From Ligula intestinalis (taxonomy: Eukaryota; Platyhelminthes; Cestoda; Diphyllobothriidea; Diphyllobothriidae), in contig JAYGXS010000001.1 of assembly GCA_036362985.1 (NCBI GenBank), forward strand, positions 53,502,185-53,566,184: a DNA stretch of 64,000 nucleotides. The letters run 5' to 3'. Both the position numbers and the translations under genes were made by a program. The notes under the pieces are model-generated. The model searched no databases, had not been told where the DNA came from, and was given only the letters and a program-made list of their open reading frames with translations. Within the stretch, counting starts at the first letter, position 1, and each line of letters opens with the position of its first letter. Below, in pieces: positions 38,959-44,012 of the stretch.

Positions 38959-41121
38959 TGTAAAAGGAGGAGGAGGAGAAGGAGAGTATATGATGGCGAG
39001 TATGATGATAAGGAGGAGGCCGACGCCGACGAGAGGCTGACAAGGCGGAGAAGAAGAATAAGGAGGAGGAGGAGGAGGAGGAGGAGGAGGAGGAGGAGAA
39101 AGGTGTCCAATTCTAGCTTCCCGTTAGATCGGATGAGTGATGCGAGAGAGATTCTGGTGAAGCCTGCGAGTTGTGATTTGCGGTGGTGACGCGGGGATGA
39201 TTTGTCGTTTGACAAACAGGATTACTGTGGATGTGTTAAATAGATATGGTCTAAATTTAACGTATTCTTGTTCCCACCCGAAATGAAGGGCAAGATATAA
39301 GATCTAATTGAGCGTGCGTTTTGAAGACAATCGACTGGCGAAGGGGCGCGAGTGAAGATAGCATTAGGTCGACTCTCAGCTCATGCTCTGCACTATGACC
39401 AATCTGACGCACTTAAATCTCGGGACTTTAATAGTTGCCGATGGACAGTAAATATCGGACCCCGCAGGCAGCCCGTGTGTCTTTTTATGGAATGGCCGAC
39501 TGTTGGACCGAGACTTTGGCTGCTATTGCGCCTTCTGAATATCGCCTTATGGTACTCCTACTCTCCTGGATTCGAGCTTTCCCTTTTATTGTTGTGCAAA
39601 ATCCCGGGTCTTTGTGCACGGACCAGGGAGTATGCTGGAACATGTGAGCTTTAATTCATACCGTGCCAACTACCTTCATCCGATCTCACTTTCGGCCCTC
39701 TTTACCCTCTTATGATAACGGGCACAGTTGATTGGGCAGGAGAGAGTGTGGCAGATGCAGCGCAAGTCTGCTATTAATTTAAACTAATGCATGTACTAAA
39801 CACCATCCCAGCGACCACCACCCTGTGGGCCACATGGTGAACCTCTTTGGACTCGAACTGTCATCAAGGCAAACTGTAATCAGTACACCTATCGTCCACG
39901 ATGAGTTACGTATCTCGATGCTTAGAAAATCAGACAACACATTTACTTTTCACAATGAACGGTTCTTCTAGTAGGTTACCTGTGGATCGCATCTTCAACA
40001 CCGTCAGCTAATCAAACAAAAGCCCTGTTTAGTATTTTAATTGAAGATCAAATTTTACTATTTATGGTTCAAATAGAGCATCTCGAATCACAATAAAGCT
40101 GGCGAGGGTGAAACTACTAAAATAATTATACAGACAAATTAGTCGGTATTTAGCTGCTGCTCTCAATTAGAGCTTGTTGGTAAGTGAAACGTTTTATTGA
40201 ACGTAACTCTAGCTCATTTCTAAAAATATGTTCTTCAGAGGACTGCTGAGATCTGCTAAATCACCATCAAGCAAAAGCATCCGAAATATTAATAGATCAG
40301 GATCCCCGAAGTTATCGTCCAACCGAAAGTCTCTAGTTTTTAGGGCCAGGTCATTTGTAGACCTGTGGAAAGTTTAAAGCGACATATATCTTGCAAATTT
40401 ATTGTCGTTCTTCGCGTTCGCCTACTACAACATAATTCACTTCCTGTGTGTTATCAATGGTGAGCTATAAATTATGTTTAGTTCGGTATTATTCTTATTC
40501 TAAGGTTCAACATAATTTCAGTCTCAATCCAGTGGATACGTAAGCCTCCTTAGCGATTAAATGCAGGCTTAGCGGCAATTGGCTCTTTACAATCCAAATA
40601 TAAATATTTTAGTGACTTAGTGAAGGGAAAAGCATTTATTTTAAATGTTTGTTGCTCTTTAGCTAATTTTCAAGTAACACAACTCCCCAAGAACATTATT
40701 AAGCATTTTTTCGCCACACTGATTCGTACTGTTTACAGAATATAACCTTGAATCACACATATTAGCAAGACTTTTACTTTGGATATGCTTCGATACTCTA
40801 CTTTTATTCGCCTGTCTAAATGTTACTGTTTCTTATATTAGTTGGTAACCGATCTGTCATCTACCTGACATTGCTTATCAATGAAAAAAACCAATAAAAC
40901 TTGCCTAAGCCATCCAGAAATTCTTCATACGTCAGATGCTCGTCACCATCCTGGTCTAGTGACGTGAACACGGCGTCTAACTGCTCCTCTGTGAAAGGCA
41001 GAACTTCGCAAAGGCGGGCTAAATCCTCACGCGTCAAGAAGCCACGATTCTCTGGGTCACAGAGCTTGTACAGCTGGCGAGCTTGTCGTTCAGTCGGTGA
41101 ACATTCTTCATCCATTGACAT
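12685..41121 (-). CDS. EF-hand / coiled-coil / Rab GTPase of the CRACR2A-RASEF (Rab46/Rab45) family, 13 exons
   Basis: Coding exons, 5' to 3': 41121-40905, 36363-36201, 32611-32465, 28889-28799, 28435-28340, 26539-26280, 24020-23751, 23480-23328, 18662-18602, 17038-16836, 16644-16419, 14663-14587, 12778-12685. They join without a frame break into 685 codons plus stop, close to human CRACR2A and RASEF (about 730-740 aa). Order: EF-hands (residues 22-33, 56-67), coiled coil (about 130-345), Ser/acidic linker (about 345-490), Rab domain (493-660) and prenylation tail. Rab boxes are GNSGVGKTS (501-509), Thr525, WDTAGQE (547-553), NKLD (606-609) and SAK (639-641), all canonical; the catalytic Gln552 is present. 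The C-terminus KKKACCMN is a CCxx geranylgeranylation signal. In mammals CRACR2A and RASEF link Ca2+ to vesicle traffic and motor binding; that role here is inferred. Domain order and phrases such as HLYEEME, LRDERD and ERYRSIT favour CRACR2A slightly over RASEF. The exon 2 donor is weak. Confidence 0.88.
12779..14586 (-). other. Intron 12 of the Rab gene
   Basis: About 1.8 kb. Most of its 5' half is the split 5' part of repeat R-C (13545-14250). Nothing else recognised. Confidence 0.6.
13545..14250 (+). repeat. Dispersed repeat R-C, 5' half, with an internal insertion
   Basis: 13545-13680 and 14035-14250 match 52800-53160 in order. Shared words include TTCGTTGCTCGC / TTCGCTCGCTGG, TCCGGAGGTGA and GTGGCTGCAAA. 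About 350 bp (13681-14034) have no counterpart in the other copy, so one copy has an insertion or the other a deletion. Confidence 0.55.
14587..14663 (-). CDS. Rab gene exon 12: G5 box
   Basis: 77 nt between CTTTTAG and GTAGGT, phase 0 to 2. Reads EYDALFFQISAKTGENIDRA, then FEALVR. ISAKTG is the G5 loop that contacts the guanine base; the rest is the last Rab helix. Confidence 0.94.
15112..15286 (+). repeat. tRNA-derived SINE-1, copy a
   Basis: tRNA-like head (GAGCTCGTAGTTTAACAATT..., degenerate B box near 15160) followed by the family body GGCTGGCTGATGACGG, TAAGCCAGAAGTGGCCATTT and a CTCCCTTCTCTTTG tail. Confidence 0.7.
15421..15575 (+). repeat. tRNA-derived SINE-1, copy b
   Basis: Head CAACGAGCCCGTAGCG and B box GCGGGTTCGAGCC, then GGCTGCCTGATGACGG, TAGCCAGAATTCGC and TTTTCCTTGTCTTTT. 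About 310 bp downstream of copy a in the same orientation. Confidence 0.75.
16419..16644 (-). CDS. Rab gene exon 11: switch II to G4
   Basis: Acceptor CTGTAG completes the Arg codon after WDTAGQE. Reads YRSITTQYFRKADGVVLVYD and later MLLANKLDLL, the guanine-specificity NKxD box. Ends ERFAK before GTGAGA, phase 0. The RKADGVxxxYD block matches both CRACR2A and RASEF. Confidence 0.96.
16836..17038 (-). CDS. Rab gene exon 10: G1-G3 of the Rab domain
   Basis: Acceptor TTTCAG, donor GTAGGT, phase 0 to 2. Contains the P-loop GNSGVGKTS, the switch I Thr in TTVG and the WDTAGQE switch II motif. All nucleotide-binding residues are intact, so GTP binding and hydrolysis look possible. Confidence 0.96.
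17039..18601 (-). other. Intron 9 of the Rab gene
   Basis: About 1.6 kb of AT-rich sequence. The plus-strand frame at 17237-17512 shows no domain. Nothing else recognised. Confidence 0.6.
18602..18662 (-). CDS. Rab gene exon 9: Pro/Ser microexon
   Basis: 61 nt between TCTATTTTAG and GTATGT, phase 2 to 0. Reads SPRPSPDGANDHSTTMEDAF. It is the only segment found in the interval that supplies both the phase and the splice sites needed between exons 8 and 10. The Pro/Ser content fits the linker just before the Rab domain. There is no direct similarity support. Confidence 0.68.
20263..20428 (+). repeat. tRNA-derived SINE-1, copy c
   Basis: Head GACAACGAGCTTGTGGCGCA, B box CGGTTCAAGACTC, then a GATGAGGGC body and AAGCCAGAAATAG, TCCCCTTTGTCTTC tail. 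Open frames on both strands here (20111-20560) are SINE by-products. Confidence 0.75.
21425..21720 (+). repeat. Dispersed repeat R-A, copy 2
   Basis: Best-preserved copy: ACGCTGCTCCAGCGG, CTATTCTGGCCTCCACCGAC, GGATCGCAGTTGCTAGGG and TTAACCCCCTGTGACAAG. The long plus-strand frames over 21251-21667 do not persist in the other copies. Confidence 0.6.
21843..21912 (+). repeat. Repeat R-B fragment
   Basis: About 70 bp resembling 3795-3870, with GGAAGGAGGTATTGTATA and CAGAACTCCCAGTTGCTGTC against GAAGGAGTGGTTTATTGTG and CAGAGCTCCCCATTGCTGTC. Confidence 0.45.
21955..22870 (-). mobile_element. Penelope-like retroelement remnant, copy 1
   Basis: Minus strand. 22868-22569 reads VDDGFILIERDQVLTLKG and LNVVFPDLQLRMEKEE, a Penelope-type reverse transcriptase palm with the VDD motif. 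22210-21959 reads MRPKDSLLRQETA, IWCSCGHRNFVEKTGR and FKFNDFQIFASDDN, a GIY-YIG endonuclease remnant whose YVGKTGR core has become FVEKTGR. Stops and frame breaks lie between them. A second, somewhat better copy is at 59452-61068. Such elements prime reverse transcription at nicked or open DNA ends; this one is dead. It lies inside intron 8 of the Rab gene in the sense direction. Confidence 0.8.
22903..23085 (-). repeat. Degenerate telomere-like (CCCTAA) tract
   Basis: About 180 bp rich in CCCTAA, CCCTAC, ACCTTAA and CCTAAACC words. The pure TTAGGG/CCCTAA unit is the telomeric repeat of flatworms and most animals. Spacing is irregular, so this is an old interstitial array or a CA/CT-rich simple repeat that drifted. 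Confidence 0.5.
23328..23480 (-). CDS. Rab gene exon 8: acidic linker
   Basis: Acceptor CACCAG, donor GTGAGC, phase 2 to 2. Reads TGARCSTGEGSIIEEEEAGD, then a DDISDN acidic run and GSRRKRSPTGSLTG. An acidic Ser-rich linker at this place is usual for the family. The exon was found by phase and composition rather than by conserved sequence. Confidence 0.78.
23751..24020 (-). CDS. Rab gene exon 7: end of coil and linker
   Basis: Acceptor TTTTAG, donor GTAAGC, phase 2 to 2. Reads ETNRRLRDERDEGLLRRGSL at the start; LRDERD is shared with CRACR2A at the end of its coil. Then comes a Ser/Thr/Arg-rich linker with no folded domain, containing YMAMQFGAQGQSTVDGYSR and ending YFSPMS. Confidence 0.88.
24229..24442. 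mobile_element. Foldback (MITE-like) element FB-1, copy 1
   Basis: Two inverted arms of about 75 bp, starting near CACTCATTGGTGAACGTTCA and running through ACCGCTAACGGAAC and CTGTCCCGCTCTG, separated by a short core. The arms differ at only a few sites. No coding capacity. It is joined at its right side to SINE-1 copy d, as copy 2 is joined to SINE-1 copy f. Confidence 0.8.
24461..24637 (+). repeat. tRNA-derived SINE-1, copy d
   Basis: The most complete head: GACAACGAGCTCGTGTCTCA, A-box-like TCTCAATGG and B-box-like GCAAGTTCAAGGC. Body TGGCTGACGACAG, AAGCCAGAAATGGCCATTCC and tail GTTTCCCTTGTCTTTG. Confidence 0.8.
24900..25230 (+). pseudogene. CR1-like reverse transcriptase fragment
   Basis: Plus strand reads THLINLSFMGSKIPYDYRSV, then ITPIYKK, then FYPIVGSSALVQLAEQI. 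These are the RT fingers motifs (LFNLSF...VPxDWKxAxITPIYKK ... YRPVSLTSxxxKLxExI). The frame stops soon after; what follows to 25852 is not recognisable RT. Confidence 0.65.
26280..26539 (-). CDS. Rab gene exon 6: main coiled coil
   Basis: Acceptor GGACCTAG, donor GTAGAT, phase 0 to 2. Begins TQSKLEQLETSYSEASQKKD and ends in RETLVRQLNELR (the last codon is split). Dense Leu/Glu/Lys/Arg heptads with no Pro. It corresponds to the central dimerising coil of CRACR2A and RASEF. Confidence 0.92.
26540..28339 (-). other. Intron 5 of the Rab gene
   Basis: About 1.8 kb with no gene or known element recognised. It includes a GC-richer stretch around 28000-28120 inside otherwise AT-rich sequence. Confidence 0.55.
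28340..28435 (-). CDS. Rab gene exon 5: coiled coil
   Basis: Acceptor TTTTCCAG, donor GTGGGC, exactly 32 codons. Starts EKQKEREIRDSLEGRIKEKD and ends LLNEILRQQEE. Charged heptads continue the coil from exon 4. Confidence 0.88.
28799..28889 (-). CDS. Rab gene exon 4: coiled coil
   Basis: Acceptor ATTTAG, donor GTTGGT, phase 2 to 0. Reads RINEHEEEVRHLYEEMETQI, then KQERERLLLQ. This is very close to the CRACR2A coiled coil (xxYDxEIQHLYEEMEQQIK), the strongest single-exon match outside the Rab domain. Confidence 0.9.
28890..32464 (-). other. Intron 3 of the Rab gene
   Basis: About 3.6 kb, AT-rich. Its 30200-30960 part is a second copy of the R-D repeat. The open frames on both strands (for example 29508-29735, 30065-30298, 31358-31546) look random. 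Confidence 0.6.
30200..30960. repeat. AT-rich dispersed repeat R-D, copy 2
   Basis: Same order of landmarks as 9900-10690, including the CTTGGGGTTAGG and GAGATAGGGAATCC words near 30830 and 30930. Diverged, with no coding potential seen. Confidence 0.5.
32465..32611 (-). CDS. Rab gene exon 3: start of coiled coil
   Basis: Acceptor CGTTTAG and strong donor GTATGT, phase 2 to 2. Reads IESIREVWKKLRNESPALL, then EFEKLLTSLAKELTHSK and ALKK. It matches the helical block VSTLYxNI...EPxLxxxYExxI in RASEF and the FEExL...FEQLExxLKKK block in CRACR2A. Confidence 0.88.
33590..33740 (+). repeat. Repeat R-C fragment
   Basis: Shares GATAGACGCAGCGCAAGTCTG with the related pieces at 39755 and 51945 (GATGCAGCGCAAGTCTGC, GATGCAGTACAAGCCTAC), followed by a GTGGAACAGGTGGAGGACG-type end. 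Confidence 0.4.
34298..34430 (+). repeat. SINE-1, copy e (degenerate)
   Basis: Starts CGACAGGACACGAGC and retains GGCTATGGCTGGTCGACGAC and the CTTTTTCCGTAATTC tail; the middle is eroded. Confidence 0.5.
34800..35030 (-). repeat. SINE-2 pieces
   Basis: Contains CTTGACCCGATTGTGAAAAA at the left and ATGGAATCCACC...GCAGGATTTCCTAAGCAATC at the right. Both blocks occur in the fuller minus-strand copy at 42610-42890, in the same order. Confidence 0.5.
35095..35290 (+). repeat. tRNA-derived SINE-2 relative
   Basis: Contains GATTAATTGACCCAAATGTG, then a tRNA-like head (GTGGCTAGAGCGTTAG and B box TTGGGTTCGAGTC) and a downstream GGGCCAAATGAG. Same order as the copy at 38028-38310. Confidence 0.55.
36201..36363 (-). 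CDS. Rab gene exon 2: acidic linker
   Basis: Begins after ATGTAG and reads PYLGSKPLTLDSGEEEPS, then SEWEDSFKQSFQQLG. In RASEF and CRACR2A a Trp/Phe-containing FQxxLG block likewise follows the EF-hands. The donor used here, AA|GTTTGT, is weak, but it gives phase 2, which exon 3 requires, and residue spacing close to RASEF. A stronger GTGAAT donor slightly upstream would break the phase unless another exon exists. Confidence 0.72.
36636..36805 (-). repeat. SINE-1, copy f
   Basis: Reverse orientation: GGCAAAGACAGTAGGGACTG, AATGGCCATTTCTGGCTTA and the B box complement GAGGCTCGAACTCGC, ending at GCCTGTTGTCTTGCCGG. It abuts foldback element copy 2 through the same junction sequence as copy d. Confidence 0.8.
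36823..37012. mobile_element. Foldback element FB-1, copy 2
   Basis: Inverted arms beginning TGACACTCGTTGATGAATG and passing through TTGTCCCGCTCTGCCTTG; the right arm carries AGTTCCGTTAGCGG. Same family as 24229-24442, in mirror orientation relative to its attached SINE. Confidence 0.75.
38028..38310 (+). repeat. SINE-2 copy with an embedded CGAAACGTC segment
   Basis: Order: GTGGATTCCATACG, GGTTAATTGATCCAAGTG, then an 80-bp segment (38105-38187) also found in the palindrome at 49278-49409, then the tRNA-like head GTAGCTCAATTGGCTAGAG with B box GGTTCAACTCC and the tail CACAATTCGGTCAAATAAA. Confidence 0.6.
38806..39105. repeat. Compound trinucleotide microsatellite
   Basis: (AGT)n from about 38807 to 38958, interrupted, then purine-rich (AGG)n to about 39100. 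The minus-strand frame 39215-38790, a near-pure Leu run, is an artefact of this repeat. Confidence 0.95.
39735..39890 (+). repeat. Repeat R-C fragment
   Basis: GTGGCAGATGCAGCGCAAGT, then a CCACCACCCTG and CATGGTGAACCTC stretch related to the 3' part of R-C at 53400-53470. Confidence 0.45.
40905..41121 (-). CDS. Rab gene exon 1: start codon and paired EF-hands
   Basis: The first ATG is at 41121 and a second in-frame ATG is at codon 3; neither has a strong context. EF-hand 1 loop is DPENRGFLTRED, with Arg at position 5 and Asp at 12, so probably weak or non-binding. EF-hand 2 loop is DQDGDEHLTYEE, with ligands at 1, 3, 5, 9 and 12, so probably a Ca2+ binder. The only donor whose phase fits exon 2 is AG|GCAAGT, a GC-AG intron. 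Using the nearby GT instead leads to an early stop in exon 2. The exon ends in phase 1. Confidence 0.88.
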
Positions 41122-42114
41122 GTGTTTGGTAGCGAACGTCAGCTAACAGTGTACATATACAAATTTCAGCTCTGCCGATCAAAATATGCCCTGTACTGTT
41201 GAAAAGCGTCAACTCGACGCCTAGCCGGCCAGAAAACGCTGTCGGAGCCAGCCAATGTGCTCAGAGCACATGACCGACTATGTGCCACTATGGATCTGCG
41301 CTTCGTATGTGCACTCACATTTGTAGACTTGCACGCACTCAAAAACCAGTGGGCATTTTGAGGCGTGGCCACACTGCAATCGATACACATGGTGGCAATG
41401 GGCTTGAGGCAAAGCCTTGACCTTGATCAATCACTTGGGTCGGCAATTATTCGGCCTCGTGATGACGATGCATCTGATTCTCAAACAATCCAGAAGAGTT
41501 TCGAATAACTTCGACTTTGCGATGTTTGTGGCTTTTAAAATATTTTTGACTGTGTTTCAAAATGAATGTACGTTAGTCCCCATTCCTCAATGTTTACCTT
41601 TTTCTGTTGCCAGTGGGCTTAGGCCCATGTAGACAGTGACTGGAGTGTAAACACTATCAGGTCTTTTATTTTACCTTTACGGATAGACGTAATTCTGCAG
41701 TTGCTGCCAGTGCCTTTTACGGTCCAAGTCTCTGTGATTCCACTTTAATTTTCTGGTGTTAAGCATTAAGAAAGTGGATCATAATATTTTCCGGATGGCT
41801 TTTTACGAGCGCAGTGATCTTCAGATTTTCTTCAAACGGATGTGTTATCTTCGTAGCCTTGTGGACTTATGGAAGGGTGCCGATTAGTTATACTAGAGGC
41901 CTTTGTAGTGGTATTTGATCAAATACCACTTACCACTTCATTGGTTTCTTGACTTTAAAACAGCCATCGTTTGAATTGAAATAATACGTACATGATCAAA
42001 ATCGCAAATTTTTTTCGGAGAATGACACTCCAAATGGAGCAGTAATTACCTTAACCCTACCCCAGGGCTTACTACAAAGGCCCCGAGTTTAACTAATCGG
42101 GCGCCTTTCCATAA
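41122..42114. other. Upstream region of the Rab gene
   Basis: Probably holds the promoter and any non-coding first exon of the minus-strand gene. I see no convincing TATA box or conserved site. Frames at 41166-41390 and 41417-41632 show no domain. Confidence 0.35.
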
Positions 42115-42216
42115 GTTTGCGAGAAGAAGGCATACTGATAGATTTGATGGTATCCTAGTCTATTCGAATAGACTAGGATACCATCAAATCTACCAGTATG
42201 GCTTCTACTCGCAAAC
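42115..42216. repeat. 102-bp palindrome
   Basis: Arms of 51 bp centred at 42165/42166 (ATTC|GAAT) with three mismatches and no spacer. The RNA or single strand would form a long hairpin. Confidence 0.9.
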
Positions 42217-42609
42217 GTTTATCGAGCCAAAACGCCATCAGCCAGTTGGCATCTGACACTTCATCGTTTGCTTTGCCAAATAGAGACCACGTTTTAGGAA
42301 AATTTAACAAGAGCATTCCTGTGATAAAAAAAGCAGAAGTCATCGAGGATTTCTCCAATACTGTTGCAAAAACGGTTTTCCTTTTGTTACCCTCTTTTAC
42401 AAGGTCCGACTGTACCGCTGTTATTTTGCTAGTCTCGATGAACCTCAAAGTCTTAGGAGCCTAGGGACTTCGAGCGTCTAGCTGTAAGTGTCGTCCGAGG
42501 GAATAAAATTCCCCCGCATGCGGCGAAAATGATAGTTCGTATTGGAGCTTCCTGGCAGTGTAATGGTGGATCAGGTGTGATGCTGGTTACAGAAGCTGTT
42601 TTTATTAAG
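42217..42609. other. Unassigned open frames on both strands
   Basis: 42198-42464 plus (88 codons) and 42448-42173 minus (91 codons) overlap. Neither shows a recognised domain, and both run into the palindrome, so I do not call a gene. Confidence 0.35.
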
Positions 42610-42890
42610 TTGGTTTGGCAGATTCGGTTAATTTATTTGACCCAATTGTGAAAACACTCACGGCATTCGGCGGGATTTAAACCCACATAGGAGGGAGGCC
42701 TTTTACGCAAGCCAACGCTCTACCTACTTGAGCAACGAATGTCGCGCTTCACACCGTGAGTTAATTCACATTTGGATCGATATTACCCGCCCAAAGTCGC
42801 CGCTGATATGGAATCCACCAATATGGGACAGCAAGTTGACTGCCTAAGCAGGATTTCCTAAGCAATCATCTATAATCCGCCAGAATGACT
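42610..42890 (-). repeat. SINE-2 copy
   Basis: Reverse orientation: tail TTATTTGACCCAATTGTG, B-box complement GGGATTTAAACCC, A-region CTCTACCTACTTGAGC, then a 5' extension with ATGGAATCCACC and GCAGGATTTCCTAAGCAATC. Confidence 0.7.
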
Positions 42891-42904
42891 ACCATGCTTA
42901 CTTA

Positions 42905-43050
42905 ATTCTTAAGTTGGTTTGGCAGCTTTGGTTAATTTAATTGACCCAATTGTGAAAAACTCGCGGCATTCGGCGGGATTCGAATCAGCATAGGAGGGAG
43001 GCCTTTTACGCAAGTCAATGCTCTACCTACTTGAGCTACGAATGTCGCGC
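42905..43050 (-). repeat. SINE-2 copy
   Basis: Near-identical to the copy to its left over tail and tRNA-like head (GGCGGGATTCGAATC, CTCTACCTACTTGAGCTACG). On its own strand the head shows pairing acceptor-type ends (CATTC/GAATG) and a GCTC/GAGC D arm. Confidence 0.7.
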
Positions 43051-43140
43051 TTTTACTCGAGGCTTGCGTAAAAGGCCTCCCTCCTATGCGGGTTCGAATC
43101 CCGCCGAAGACCGCGAGTTTTTTCACAGGTTGGTCAACTA
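43051..43140 (+). repeat. SINE-2 partial copy, head-to-head with its neighbour
   Basis: GGCTTGCGTAAAAGGCCTCC and GCGGGTTCGAATCCCGCCG, then GCGAGTTTTTTCACA. It is the inverted partner of 42952-43014. Confidence 0.7.
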
Positions 43141-44012
43141 TCTCATCTCCTCCTGTGTATGTGATCACAAAGTTCGCTCCCGTCCAAAAACTCTTCACTG
43201 TTTAGTGCTGAAGAAAGGGTTAAAATAGAATTTATGGGCGCCGTAACATAAGTTTTGAGTTATAAAGAATAGGTTCTTTGGTGCAAAGATGAGTTTGTTG
43301 CCGTCTCACTCTTTCAGTGACTTGAAATGACTTGGCATTTCCTCACTGACAGGCTTCTTCAGTTTAAAAATTGACCTAGTTAGTTTACTCCTGAGCTACT
43401 GCTCGTTATTACCGCTCGAGATACTCAATGTAGTTGGACTGTGGGCCTGATTGAGATGTTACTTCATGCTCCGCGTATTGAGCTTTTCGGATTTTGCTAA
43501 GTAAACTTGAAACAATTAAGTGAATAGATCTCTTGTCACTTTTTCCCGATCGGTTTGTTAGTTGTGGCTGCCAAACTGCATCGTAGAGTATGCCTCAGGA
43601 CATAACGACCCTACGCCATTTAAACTAAGGATACTGAAAAACAATTTAGCAGCATAAGGCTTGCAAATTAGTAATGTCACTTTCAATGTCAACTCTACAA
43701 GAACATATGGGATGCAAATGTTTAGCATTTCACGATTTTTTGATTGCCAAATCTATTTTACAGTAAACACTCAAGAGATAAACAGGAGCACTCCGGACAT
43801 TTTGTAGATAACGGGAAAATTAGCGGATATTTAAGACCTAAATGTATGATCCGTACTGACACTTTTTGCCGACACGAAAGTACCGAGTTGTGCTCAGATC
43901 AGATTCGTAGCAGAAGTTGCGTTACCACCGTTCTCCGCTGAGCCAATGATGAGCATCGCTGCTCCCATATTTAACCGGTCAATAGTTTATTAGTGGTCTA
44001 GATTATAACCGC
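43141..44012 (+). other. Upstream region of the receptor gene
   Basis: No gene seen. It presumably carries the promoter and 5' untranslated region of the receptor, but no core promoter motif stands out. The frame at 43744-43941 is not recognised. Confidence 0.35.

Larger units (their letters stand above)
36364..40904 (-). other. Intron 1 of the Rab gene
   Basis: About 4.5 kb, with a GC donor and an ATGTAG acceptor. It contains a SINE-1 copy fused to a foldback element, a SINE-2 copy with a hammerhead-like segment, a trinucleotide microsatellite and an R-C fragment. No other gene is seen. Confidence 0.75.

Noticed and set aside
38790..39215. 141-codon leucine-rich open frame on the minus strand
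   Set aside because: It is a translation of the (AGT)n/(AGG)n microsatellite and has no protein meaning.
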